Positions 54,565 to 64,000 of a stretch of DNA of 64,000 nt are shown piece after piece. Positions within the stretch are counted from its first letter, which is position 1; each line of letters begins with the position of its first letter. The notes under the pieces were generated by a model. It searched no databases. It was not told the DNA's origin and was given only the letters and a program-made list of their open reading frames with translations. The translations under genes were made by a program, and so were the position numbers. The DNA is from Gracilaria domingensis (taxonomy: Eukaryota; Rhodophyta; Florideophyceae; Gracilariales; Gracilariaceae): contig VCMS01000307.1 of NCBI GenBank assembly GCA_022539475.1, positions 1 to 64,000 on the forward strand. The letters are read 5' to 3'.

Positions 54565-55480
54565 TTAACGCGAATAAACAAACGTATACGTTTCCAACAG
54601 CGGTAAGCCACACGCATTGTCTCGCAAGTCGTTTGGTATTCTTGCTTTAACATCTTCTCTCAGTTCCAGGAGACCGACGCTTTCGTAGATAGCTTCTACT
54701 TTCCAAAGAAGGCGCGTCATATGCAATCGGAATTCGTCGAGGTCTAGATCGATTCCTATCTGTCCCTTTATGACTGGTTCTAATTGCCGTATAACGTAGT
54801 ACATTATTTCAGGCAGTGGTTGACTCAACATTCACAGATGATGTTTCTCCCTATCCTTCTCGTGCACCTTCTTCTGAGCATACTTTCTCCGGGCTGCCTT
54901 TGCGCCTTCAAGAGTGGCGCCATGACCAATCCACATCGCGTTGCGAAGACATAAGCTCGTGTCCTCGTCTGACAGTTCACCAAGGATGTTCCACGGGCGA
55001 AATCTCAGAGTGTCACCTTTTCTTTAGTCATTTTCCTGCCTTATCGGTTCCTTCATCATCGTTAAATTGTGGTGTGTCCTTCTTTCTGCGGTAGAATAAG
55101 CGAGCATTTCAGGGTATAATCAGACACCGCACACATATGCACAACAGGTTCTTGTATTCTGATATATGTATTGTCCTCAAACCATTCTTTTTACGATTTC
55201 TTGCTTGTATCAAGTGAGCTAAACCAAGCGATGGCATCCTTTCTCAGTAGTATTCGTGGGATTCGCGCACGAGTAATGAGCATTATTTTGCCAAATACCG
55301 TCTGCAGACCGTAATAAACAAGACCAGAACATGGGTTTCGACGGATGGCTTCCAGTGCACAATTCGTTCTTGCTCAGTTCCGCATCCTCCTTGACCAGGC
55401 ACAAAACTTTTCTCACATTCTGATGTCACCTTTCCAAATGGTACCAGCCCCATTAATTCTGAATTCATAGCGGGATGAAA
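54565..55480 (-). pseudogene. Possible decayed minus-strand gene, unrecognised
   Basis: Two protein-like pieces on the same strand: 'IMYYVIRQLEPVIKGQIGID' and 'LHMTRLLWKVEAIYESVGLL' (54565-54831), and 'CSCVP'-free but ordered 'LMGLVPFGKVTSECEKSFV' (55.28-55.47 kb). Stops lie between. Neither piece was recognised, and they may not belong together. Confidence 0.25.
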
Positions 55481-56005
55481 TCATTTGGGCAAACCTTCTG
55501 GCCTTGAAAGTTTGAGGGCAGTCACTCACCATGTCGTCGTTTTCACGTGATTCCCTACAACTGTCTCTCACATCCATGGCCTTGCGTACCCAGTGTGCAA
55601 CATCTGGAATGCACTTGCGGAAGGAGATGGTTTCCGGCTGAGATCCTCATTGGTAGCATGACTGGCTTGGCACGATGAGCTTCGCTGGCGACGAAGATTG
55701 CTCGCGTTTCAACGCAAGTCGCCACGGCACAGTTTTTGTAATTGACTTAGTAGATCTCCGCAGAGAATTGCGACGTTTCTCTCTACTAGATGGGTCTCGC
55801 TTTCTTTCCTGCACCATGCGTCGCAACTCGAGGAAGGGGATGCTTCTCGAAGCACGGCAAATCAGCCTAAAGAAGGTTTCTAGAAGCGGATGATTGCCAA
55901 CAGGTGCGAACGAACCAACAGGTGTTGTGATCCTGAATATCGTATTGGACAGTGGGTGCGGCCTGTGTCGAAGTGACCTCGCACACGCCGTGTTTTCATT
56001 TTCGT
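55481..56005. other. Stretch before the right long repeat
   Basis: No gene is supported. It ends in a pyrimidine tract (TTTTCATTTTCGT) leading into CTGTCTCTTGCAG, the shared left boundary of the long repeat. Confidence 0.35.
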
Positions 56006-57804
56006 CTGTCTCTTGCAGATGCTAGTTTTTGGCGAGGGTCGTCCAGAAATTGGCAAGGGTCGTCCAGTAAATTTTTTGAAAAATATCGAGATCAATTATT
56101 TCAAAATCTGCAGATAATTGCTTGGGTCGTCCAGAATCGCTGTGCAGTAAATACTGGTGGGTTTTCCACTCGTGCTAGTTCTTTAGTCGAGGGCTACCTG
56201 AACTGTATTTCGCGAAGTCTAGTTTCAGTTTCCATTAAGATGCACATTACACGATACCTTCTGCGGAATGATACCCTGCAACGCATGGAATACTAGTGCT
56301 AGTACAGATGATGCCCATTATGAAATCATACCGTTTTATTCGTATCTATTCTTCTATCGACCGCTTTTGCTAACCACTACTTCGCTATATTACATGTACC
56401 ATTTCCCCATGATGGAGCGGGTGTAGGCGCAATCTGCGGCAGATGCCGCAGACTGCACCTCCACCATAGTGCTGTATCGGTAGAACACATACGCACTCCG
56501 AGAGGATAAGGCGCGAAGCGCCTCATCCTCTCCGTTCGTCATGTAGGGAACCATGCCCAGATGCATGGTTCCCTACTTGAGGAACCTGCACCTGCAACTC
56601 GTGAGCTACGTACGCATCAAAAGTCATTTACCTGTATACCCAAGCGGAAAGTATCCATACGTTAGTCAATGATCCGTTGGATACATTTGAAATGCGATGG
56701 AACGTACCATTGATAAAGCAAAACAGAAACGTTGCACTAGAAAAGTCGAGGGACCTAGTAACTCGCAAAATGAAAAAGAAGAAGGAAAGGGATCGGTTAG
56801 ATTACCAGCCCACCATCATCGTAAAGCGCGAAAGGTGTCGAAGCGAGAACTCACAACCAAGGACACCAAGAATGCCCATGCAGCAAACATACCTCAAGAT
56901 GCGATAAACGAAAGAGCAGCCTATGTCCCAACCAAGTACCAGAATCGCCTATCCCGAACAGCCAGAGATCGATCTTGAGAGACGAAATGAAATTGGTCGT
57001 TTTCCTGTATACACAAGCAGAAAGTATCCATAAGTTAGTCAATGCTCCGTTGGATACAGTTGAAATGCGATAGAACGTACCATTGATAAGAGCAAAACAG
57101 AAACGTTGCACTAGAAAAGTCGAGGGACCTAGTAACTCGCAAACGGAAGAAGAAGCAGGAAAGGGATCGGTTAGATTACCAGCCCACCATCATCGTAAAG
57201 CGCGAAAAGGTGTCGAAGCGAGAACTCACAACCAAGGACACCAAGAATGCCCAAGCAGCAAACATACCGCAAGATGCGATAAACGAGAGAGCAGCCTATG
57301 TCCCAACCAAGTACCAGAATCGCCTATCCCGAACAGCCAGAGATCGATCTTGAGAGACGAAATGAAATTGGTCGTTTTCCTGTATACGCAAGCAGAAAGT
57401 ATCCATAAGTTAGTCAATGCTCCGTTGGATACAGTTGAAATGCGATAGAACGTACCATTGATAAGAGCAAAACAGAAACGTTGCGCTAGAAAAGTCGAGG
57501 GACCTAGTAACTCGCAAAAGTAACCCAAAGCCTTTTTCCTGCCGTTTACATGTCGCAGAGCGCGAAGAGACGTGGTGAGGATTGGTTAGTTTAGAACAAA
57601 GATACGTAGAAGGAAATGGAAGCACGTACGAAAAGACTGCACGGAAAGACTGCACGGAATACATCCGTGAGATACGGATGCTGTCCGCTTTATGGAGGCG
57701 TCCGACGAGGGCTGAGAAAGAGAATAAGGTACGCTTCATGTCCGCTTAATGGAATCCATTCTCAGCACGCTACTTCGTAATCCGTCGTACTTTTTTCCGC
57801 CCTC
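56006..57804. repeat. Long direct repeat, right copy, with internal duplication
   Basis: It matches 40098-41340 in the same orientation from CTGTCTCTTGCAG to TTTTTTCCGCCCTC, including the strong GGCGC/GCGCC and GGAACCATG/CATGGTTCC hairpins (56.50-56.60 kb). It differs by a 24-bp duplication of GGCAAGGGTCGTCCAG near its start, by extra 375-bp units, and by about 100 bp inserted near its right end (57.68-57.78 kb). Confidence 0.8.
56625..57520. repeat. Tandem duplication, period 375 bp, about 2.4 copies
   Basis: The GACGAAATGAAATTGGTCG word at 56981 recurs at 57356, giving a 375-bp period. Copy 1 is about 56625-56997, copy 2 about 56998-57372 and a partial copy 3 about 57373-57520. All carry the same Lys/Arg-rich + frame ('KQKRCTRKVEGPSNSQ', 'YVPTKYQNRLSR'). 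Only one such unit exists in the left long repeat. Confidence 0.85.
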
Positions 57805-57845
57805 GCACTTCGTAGCGAGTGCGAGGGCGGAAAAACGTACGACGG
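57782..57845. repeat. 28-bp near-perfect inverted repeat at an element junction
   Basis: The arms 57782-57809 and 57818-57845 match with one mismatch around an 8-bp spacer. The left arm contains CTTTTTTCCGCCCTC, the end word of both long repeats (41326-41340, 57790-57804). It may be a transposon terminus where two elements meet, or a hairpin end. Confidence 0.75.
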
Positions 57846-58210
57846 AGCGGAGTAGAACGCGAGGATGGCACGGATCACGACGGTAACAAAAGATCGGACG
57901 TCGGACGGGCGGGGGCGGCGGCGGAGGGAAGAGATTTATTTTTCTGTGCGAGATTGGACAAGTGTACAGCGTACAACGTTGGGAAACCAGAGGTTTATAA
58001 CCAGTGGTAGATAATACGAGAAGTACACCCTTGTGTTGAGGTCGACGTGTACCTACGTTCCTTTTTGAACGAAAGCACGTGATTTAAACTCAAAATATAT
58101 TCTCCGTTCTGAGCAACACGTCGATATTGACTGTCGCTCGACCTCCTTCTCCCTTCGGACGCCCTTCCCTTGCAGTGTTTGTCGTCGTTTCTCGTTCATT
58201 TCTTCTTCCC
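57846..58210. other. Upstream region of the intact transposase gene
   Basis: It holds a G-rich run (GGGCGGGGGCGGCGGCGGAG at 57.90-57.93 kb) and then an A/T-rich stretch. The transposase frame is open back to 58127 but its first ATG is 58211, so this stretch should carry the promoter and leader. Confidence 0.4.
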
Positions 58211-61200
58211 ATGGTCTACTACTGTACACATAAGAAGCGTGGGTGCCCCTTCGTTACTCGCCGAGGAGTCTTATCTCTTCAACAGCATGTCAACCATTGC
58301 CCGTTTCGTCTGAAAGCAGCGCTGGAAGACGACAATAGCCGGCCCATTCGGAGAAGCAAGCGTCTCAAGCTTTCCGCACCCGCGCCCTCATCTTCCGAAA
58401 CGGTCACTGCCCCTTGTCGCCTTCCCGAGCCTCCAGTGTCCGAGGACATCGTCGACCCCACTCCGTGCGCCCCTTCCATTCCGGACACTTCGCATTGTGT
58501 TTCTCCTTCCCCGGGTCCCGCGTCATTAGAGCGAGAACACGGAAGCAGTTCCCGCCCAGTGCCTTCTGAGGAGGCCCTTGGTGATTTGCATATGGACTAT
58601 CTCACGGTTTGTCTGGCTTCAGTAGCTTCCAACCTTGGTCATCGTGAGGCTGACGAGCTAATTGGGCTACTTCGGGACCCGCGATTCTCGCAAAAGCGAT
58701 TCAACGAGACCATAACAAGTTCCAAGCTCTGTACAGAACTGAAGAAGGCCATTTTCGAACGATACGCCTCAAAGGACGGTTTCAATCGCAGAACTGTCTC
58801 GCCAGAAGGATGTAAGTTCAGCGCCACCCTCTACACGAGAGACCCCGTTCAGACAGTTGTGAAACAGCTCCAGTTGGCTAACAACGAAAACACATTCTTC
58901 CACCCCATACCTCAGACCCACTCCACGAAAATATCTCACCCCATGTCCGGCTCTCTCGCAAGAGACGCCACCTCAAAACTTAAGGAAATGGTCATGGGCT
59001 CTTTGGATAGTAGAATAGTGTGGTACTCCCAAGAAATAAGTTACAGTGAATCTTTCGTAGGTCTTCTGCAGGTATACACCGATAAGTCTTCAACAACTCT
59101 AAAGCAAACATCGGTTACCGCCTATCCTCTTCCCCTCATATTTCTCAACTTCTCCGACGAGCTTCGCCGTAAGTGTATCCGTGATGACCTCACAGTAGTG
59201 GCATACTTCCCTACCACACTGATCGAGGTTTCCGCATCTGAAGCAGACGCAATGCCATTCGTTTCTAGCAAGTCTCTACGCGAGTCCAGGATGCAAATCC
59301 TTCAAGAATCTCTTCGTCAAGTCCTGGAGCCCATTCTAAATCTCACGCAGAAAGGTTTTCAGTTCATCGGCGAAGACAAACTAAGTCGAGTGTGCCATCC
59401 TCTGCTTGCAAGTTATTGTGCGGATATTCCTGAGGCTAAGGACATTCTGTCCATTCTTCATGGGACCAAAACGGAAAGCCCGTGTCATAGATGCAAAGCC
59501 CCTCGCTCATCTTTATGCAGTCCTATTCCCACCTCATTCAACGGACGTTCTCAAAAGCACACGAAAAGCATCCGAAAGACATACACAGCTATCTTGCAAC
59601 ATGCACAAAAAGACGAGGCGGAAAGACGTCCACGTCGTGCGAGGGAGAGGAGATCTCAAGCGGATACTCTGATGCGTTCAAATTCCATATCTCTCATTCC
59701 TTCGTTCCTCGAAACTTCCGTAAGCCTTGGAATGATCCCGGGATTGTCTCCATACAGTCTTTTCTCATTCGAACCATTACACAACTTGCATCTCGGCATC
59801 TCAAAGTTGATAAAAACGGCCACAATCGAGAGACTGCAGTCAGACACCCTGTGCAACACAATAGGAACATCTGCATCGCGTTCATTTCGAACGATACGCA
59901 CCCAACTCCTCAACCATGCAAACGCAATTCTAGCTGCCATAGAACGCGATTCTCCTGCCAAAGGTTTACATATCGATTTCTCCACGCAGGAGAAAGGCAA
60001 ATCTTTGAATGGTATCTTCACGAAAGACGGTCTCCGTGGAATGCTGGAGGCCAAAAACTACAAAGCACTTGACATGGTCTTTCCCTTCATAGGAGCATTC
60101 TTTGACATATGCTGTGGAGAACAGGACGTTGCCCCAATCACAACCGTTTTCTCTCAGTACTCGGACTTGCTCTCGACCTTATTCAGATACAATCGTGACC
60201 CGTATTGGACTGAAAGCTCTCTCCTGTGTCTTAGTTCGGAGATTGAAGCCTTCAAGCGTTCCGCAACAAAGACTCTGGCGGATTTTCATCCCTCCAGACT
60301 GGGAACTCTGAAGTTTCATCTTCTCGATCATCTCGTGGACGATATTCGCCGTCTGGGAAGTATCAAGTACTACGACGCAGGCATATACGAACATGCACAC
60401 CTGCTATTTAAGAGACACTACAAAAAGACGTCCAGAAGAACAGCAACGGCTGTGGAGGAGACTATTCGCTCCATTGAGCACGGACATGTTAGAAAGCAAT
60501 GGAATGGCAATACTCCTTACCAGCGTAATCCAGGTTTACCAGGAACTTCCACACAGCTTCCTCGGTTTGCAATGAGAGGGCGTTCTTTCACTTTACGAGC
60601 TCTTCAACATTGTGTTTCAAGTATGTCCAGTTCAAAAACATGGACTGCTGTTAGAGAGATGTTCTCAAGTACGGACACAAGGTCGATTCTTGATCAAATT
60701 GGTCAACAGGCCCTTCCTCCTTTCCTCAGTCTCGTGAAAGAAACACTGGATGAGCACTCTATTACATACTTCCCAGAAAAGACAAGGATAACTCTGGTGA
60801 ATTCGGCCGTCGTGAAAGGCGGTTTCGTTCCGACTCTTGAACACTTCGATTCGTCTTCTAAGGTACTTAAGCTGGGACGACCCAAATACCCCATCATCCA
60901 ACGTGTCTTCGCTTCTCCAGCATTTGGTCCCAGTAGAAAGCCAAAGTTTTCCACTGTATTGGTAAGCGGAGAAGATTCAGAGACTTGGGTTGCCCAGGTA
61001 GTCGCTCTGATTCGAATATCTCTCCTTGATTCTGCACTTACCGCACCAGAGGTGGCATTCGTCCTGTATTTCGAGGTTTTACCCCCCGCAACAAACATCG
61101 ACCACATATTGAAATGCATATCTTTACGGTGGGCTACAAACGATGAAAAGAACCACACTCTTCCGTTCCCTCGTCATTCCAAAGCGGAGATTATCGTAGA

Positions 61201-61390
61201 GTTAACTCCTTGGTACGGGATGGTTCCGGCTTCTGCACTACAGGGAACTGTCCATGTTGTTCGATCAAACTACCCTGCTCCACCTTTTTGTCCTCCACTT
61301 CAATGGTTTCAACACCGATTCTACATCAATCGATTCTATCATGATTCAGATGAAGGACCAACTGAGCACAGTGATCTTGTACAGCCTTAA
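58211..61390 (+). CDS. CMC/Plavaka-like (TNP2-type) transposase, intact
   Basis: 1059 residues with no introns, starting at the first ATG (58211). An N-terminal zinc-finger-like head is C5-x6-C12, then H26 and C30 ('YYCTHKKRGCPFVTRRG', 'LQQHVNHC'). A Ser/Pro-rich linker (about 40-130) follows. The central transposase region has 'HPLLASYCADIPEAKDIL' (about 395) and 'SPCHRCKAP' (about 424), then 'FSFEPLHNLHLGISKL' (about 518), the acidic/His block of this superfamily. The C-terminal part has the DUF4218-like 'FHLLDHLVDDIRRLGSIKYY' (about 702) and 'YEHAHLLFKRHYKKTSRR'. Length and order fit transposases that excise and insert CACTA/Plavaka transposons. The complete frame suggests a young, possibly active copy, in contrast to the decayed relative at 48-51 kb. 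KDZ-type transposases are an alternative label. Confidence 0.75.
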   Translation: MVYYCTHKKRGCPFVTRRGVLSLQQHVNHCPFRLKAALEDDNSRPIRRSKRLKLSAPAPSSSETVTAPCRLPEPPVSEDIVDPTPCAPSIPDTSHCVSPSPGPASLEREHGSSSRPVPSEEALGDLHMDYLTVCLASVASNLGHREADELIGLLRDPRFSQKRFNETITSSKLCTELKKAIFERYASKDGFNRRTVSPEGCKFSATLYTRDPVQTVVKQLQLANNENTFFHPIPQTHSTKISHPMSGSLARDATSKLKEMVMGSLDSRIVWYSQEISYSESFVGLLQVYTDKSSTTLKQTSVTAYPLPLIFLNFSDELRRKCIRDDLTVVAYFPTTLIEVSASEADAMPFVSSKSLRESRMQILQESLRQVLEPILNLTQKGFQFIGEDKLSRVCHPLLASYCADIPEAKDILSILHGTKTESPCHRCKAPRSSLCSPIPTSFNGRSQKHTKSIRKTYTAILQHAQKDEAERRPRRARERRSQADTLMRSNSISLIPSFLETSVSLGMIPGLSPYSLFSFEPLHNLHLGISKLIKTATIERLQSDTLCNTIGTSASRSFRTIRTQLLNHANAILAAIERDSPAKGLHIDFSTQEKGKSLNGIFTKDGLRGMLEAKNYKALDMVFPFIGAFFDICCGEQDVAPITTVFSQYSDLLSTLFRYNRDPYWTESSLLCLSSEIEAFKRSATKTLADFHPSRLGTLKFHLLDHLVDDIRRLGSIKYYDAGIYEHAHLLFKRHYKKTSRRTATAVEETIRSIEHGHVRKQWNGNTPYQRNPGLPGTSTQLPRFAMRGRSFTLRALQHCVSSMSSSKTWTAVREMFSSTDTRSILDQIGQQALPPFLSLVKETLDEHSITYFPEKTRITLVNSAVVKGGFVPTLEHFDSSSKVLKLGRPKYPIIQRVFASPAFGPSRKPKFSTVLVSGEDSETWVAQVVALIRISLLDSALTAPEVAFVLYFEVLPPATNIDHILKCISLRWATNDEKNHTLPFPRHSKAEIIVELTPWYGMVPASALQGTVHVVRSNYPAPPFCPPLQWFQHRFYINRFYHDSDEGPTEHSDLVQP

Positions 61391-63781
61391 ACATTAAGGG
61401 CTCCATCCTCTACATGTTCACCTTGTGGTGCCTTTTCTTGTGATCCTGTGTTACTTCCGAAATCGTTCATGGCCATTTCCTTGAACTCCATATCCCCTTC
61501 CTCGCATTCACCAACGAAGCAATCGCTAATAGACCCCAATCTTCGGCTCACACTGTCAATAAAAAATTGTTCTTTCACAGTGAGGTAAAGTCTTCCGTTC
61601 GACGGCATTCGATATCCAAATGTAGCCTCTCTCATGTCATTACCAAGAACCTTAGTCCAATCTTCCGTTGTCGTTCCAAAATTATGAAACTCGCTGGAAT
61701 TGGTCCTCAAGACACGTTGCCTAACATCCCCCAGAACATTCTTTAAACACAGAGGTAGCAGTTCGGCAAACTTCTTTGTAAACAGTTTCTGTCTCTGGCC
61801 ACCCCTTGACACATCCGTACTTAGAAGGCTCACAACCGTCAACACCCAAGCGTCCAAACGTGCGAGCAACAGTATTGTGCCATCTAAAAAGGTGCCCGTA
61901 TCCTTGTCTTCCACATCATACCCAATAAACTCCTTCAGCACTTGTACCCCGACACGGTTTCGGAAGAACAAGTCTTGATCTTCCGTCGGCATATCCTCGA
62001 CATTGTCCGCATTGGAGTACTTTAGACGAACAAATAGGGCTTTTCTCCACCATGAAGTGTTCGGTACACCATTTTCGTCAAGACGCAGTATGTTCTCCTG
62101 CGCTTCCTTCAACTGCATTGTGAGTTCGTCAGCATTCTCTTCTACCAGCTTTGTTCTTCTCCAAATCAGATCGTACCCCAGGAGCAGAAATAGTTTATCC
62201 CTCGTATTTCTCTTACGAACGCCCACGACGTCACTCATGGTCTGCCGCATTCTCTGCCTAAGGCACATATCTGCACAAAGTTCCAGTATACACCTGTCGG
62301 TAAGAGATGCTTTTCTAATACCTTCCCAGCTCAACTCCTTCAACTCGCTTTCAACCATTTTCTTCAGCAAAGCATCTGGCCCCCCTCTACCGACGGTTTG
62401 AACATACCAAAACTGCCCAAGAGCTCCACGGGGTTTTTAGAAACCATGTATGAACCACCTTCCTCCGGCCCAATAAGCCCTTCTCCACTCTCAGTTGCGT
62501 CTTCCACCTTCTCGGCACGGTTACCCCAATTTCGGGTGAGCGACTCAGCTTCGAGCCATAGCTCACTTGTTTCTCTCCTTGCCCACGTCAGCATGTTGTG
62601 ATACACTGCTCGAGCAACCCCTCGAAACTCGTCGCACACCTCAATTTTATGCTTCTTTCAACCTGTCTGCCCAGGTTCACCAGCACGTGTACTCCTATCT
62701 CCCTCCTGTTTCAGTGCCCCTCTTAGCCCTTCAATGACTAGATCCTTCTCTTCAAGCCTCTTTTTCAAAGCCGTACTCTGCTCTTGGGCGACCTTCACTA
62801 GAATTCCCCGAACCATCAAGTCCTCTTGTAGCGTCTTAACCTTTTCTTTCAAGCAATTCAGTTCATTTAAAAGATCAGGTCTGTTCATAGAGCTTGAATT
62901 CACACCAGTTTGGATATCTTCCGTTATTTCCCTAGCTTCTTCGGCGACAGGCCCGGTAATGCCGCAGGATTCGGTGTTATTTCGTTATCGGAACTATCCT
63001 CATGTGCCATAGCCTTAGACACGAGAGGCTGCAGGCATTCTGTGTCCACCCTTGGCACGGCTCCGAGCTCCAACTCCCGTGTCTGTCCTCCTCCATGGCA
63101 TGGTATATCAGATGAATTGGGCCTCGTACGAGCTGCAACGGCCCCCGTTCTGGAAAGAGGGGAAGGTCGAAAAGTAACTCGTCTATCAGTTGTCTCTCGA
63201 TTTCTTATTGTCTTTCTCCCTTGTCCGGACCCATTGCGAGGCATGATACGATTCATAGCGGCCCCAGTTCTAGAAGACAGGGATGGACGTGACGATCTTA
63301 ATATACTAGGGCTCTCACGACTTCTCGTCATTGTCCCTTGTTGTCCAGATCCACTGGGCGGCGTAACCCGCGCCCCAGTAGCTCCGGTCTTCGATATCGG
63401 CCGGGGACATGAAGGTTTTGGTGTCATACGAACCTCTTCGGTTCCAGTTGTCATGCCCTCCTGTCCTGACCCGCTGGGCCGAGTTACCTCATCTTCTTGA
63501 GGAGCAGAGACAGATGCACGATTTGCATTATCGGCAGTTGACGGCACGACATCGTTCGCTGATCCACGAATTCTTGACGCAATCCCGGAAGACGCTCCGC
63601 TGCGAGATGGGCGAGAGAGTCCTGTAGAAGGACGCCCACTGACTCTCTCCTTCGTCGAGGACGACTTCCGTTTAGGAAGTGCGGTGCTTGTAGCCTGATT
63701 CGTATCATCCGATGCTCTTCTCTTCTTCTGTCCACTCTTGTTCCGCTGCGTACTATTTCGCTTTCTCGGCGTTATACCCAT
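61387..63781 (-). pseudogene. Transposon partner gene, unrecognised, with internal repeats; three breaks
   Basis: The start is Met at 63779-63781 ('MGITPRKRNSTQRNKSGQKK'), with a basic nuclear-type N-terminus. Three imperfect repeats of about 35 residues follow (63.15-63.50 kb), each with a 'GSGQ(E/Q/G)' word and a 'RP(I/S)LS(K/R)TGA' word. Near 62.93-62.98 kb the frame changes by -1, entering a coiled-coil part ('ELNCLKEKVKTLQEDLM', 'LKKRLEEKDLVIEGLRG'). A TGA at about 62655 interrupts the same frame. At 62379-62385 it changes by -1 again on GGGGGGC, and a helical 328-codon part follows ('LFLLLGYDLIWRRTKLVEE', 'RREATFGYRM'-like end) to 61387. The stop overlaps the transposase stop. DNA-binding accessory protein is a guess from position and charge. 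The breaks may be decay, homopolymer errors or, at GGGGGGC, programmed frameshifting. Confidence 0.55.
62379..62385 (-). promoter_or_regulatory. Possible -1 slippery heptamer GGGGGGC
   Basis: In the upstream frame the codons are ..G GGG GGC, a symmetric -1 slippery word, and the downstream long frame is exactly -1. A stop follows five codons later if no slip occurs. No obvious strong hairpin was confirmed downstream, and a six-G run is also a common place for indels, so this is tentative. Confidence 0.35.
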
Positions 63782-64000
63782 GTTGTGGAGATAAACAGGG
63801 TAATGAAACGAAATTGTTGGGGAGGGGGGGAGGGGGTGGGGGGGGGGTGCATGGTTCAGATATTCCGGGAGACTCCGCAGTTCCTGCTTTTTAGGAATTT
63901 GAGGTGCCCAATGGGTCGCAAATATCGCCGTTACAGATGAAGAGCTCCAGTGTACATGTACAACAACGCGTATTGCAGGCAGCTGCAACACTCACAAGCA
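63782..64000. other. Upstream region of the partner gene, G/C homopolymer runs
   Basis: It contains a long G-rich purine tract (63.82-63.85 kb) and no gene start of its own. The minus-strand frame stays open to 63991 without a better ATG. It would include the partner-gene promoter. Confidence 0.4.

Larger units (their letters stand above)
57782..64000. mobile_element. Left part of a two-gene CMC/Plavaka-like DNA transposon
   Basis: An intact TNP2-type transposase gene (+) and a long minus-strand partner gene converge and overlap by 4 bp. A transposase and a second unrelated gene is the arrangement of CACTA-type transposons. The 28-bp palindrome at 57782 is a candidate left terminus. The right end lies outside the window, so terminal repeats and target-site duplication cannot be checked here. 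Confidence 0.55.

Noticed and set aside
40098-57804. LTRs of one giant retrotransposon
   Set aside because: The DNA between holds a cut-and-paste transposase and no gag or RT, and the repeats do not begin TG and end CA.
4932-63781. A reassigned genetic code (stop codons read as Gln, Arg or Cys)
   Set aside because: TAA, TAG and TGA all occur inside frames, together with plain frameshifts, while intact genes (58211-61390, 18472-19482) use ordinary stops and contain none internally.

Overview
The window is eukaryotic nuclear DNA from a transposon-rich, intron-poor genome with few intact genes. The mix (two Ty3 chromodomain retroelement lineages, a Copia element, CMC/Plavaka-like DNA transposons, a ketopantoate-reductase-like gene of an algal/plant type, intronless long reading frames, about half GC) would suit a red alga or another TE-rich alga. 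That is an inference; I see no decisive taxonomic marker. I see no rRNA, tRNA or CRISPR array.

Layout. 1-515: tandem palindromic repeats carrying a TTAGGGT-like core. 1.0-8.2 kb: a small host-like cluster containing a ParB-like protein, a convergent pair of HAD phosphatase paralogues (one with an altered active site, one frameshifted), a ketopantoate-reductase-like gene broken by one stop codon, a ribulose-phosphate 3-epimerase fragment, three tandem long hairpins and a coiled-coil protein. 8.5-27.1 kb: Ty3 retroelements. Element A (minus strand) has gag, a textbook -1 frameshift site, and PR-RT-RNaseH-IN-chromodomain with several stop codons. An unrecognised reading frame in the opposite orientation ('aORF') lies next to it. 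aORF occurs three times (8.6, 18.5 and 25.3-27.1 kb). A different Ty3 lineage lies at 20.4-23.3 kb, and the pol tail of an A-like element lies on the + strand at 23.5-24.9 kb. The A-family DNA is unusually full of tiny perfect hairpins.

27.9-31.3 kb: a badly decayed gene joining a ParB-like domain to what looks like a C-terminal 2-oxoglutarate/Fe(II) dioxygenase domain; the gene at 1.0-2.4 kb is a short relative of its N-terminal part. 31.3-32.6 kb: a broken membrane protein. 33.1-33.7 kb: a coiled-coil gene fragment. 33.8-38.5 kb: a dead Copia element. 38.5-39.6 kb: unknown reading frames. 40.1-57.8 kb: two long direct repeats flanking a decayed TNP2/CACTA-type transposase and decayed minus-strand genes. 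57.8 kb to the end: the left part of a two-gene CMC/Plavaka-like transposon with an intact transposase and a convergent, broken partner gene that overlaps it by 4 bp.

General condition. Many stop codons sit where CAA, CAG or CGA would be expected, and in one case paralogues show the lost arginine directly. Most of the window is therefore best read as decayed mobile DNA around a few surviving host genes.
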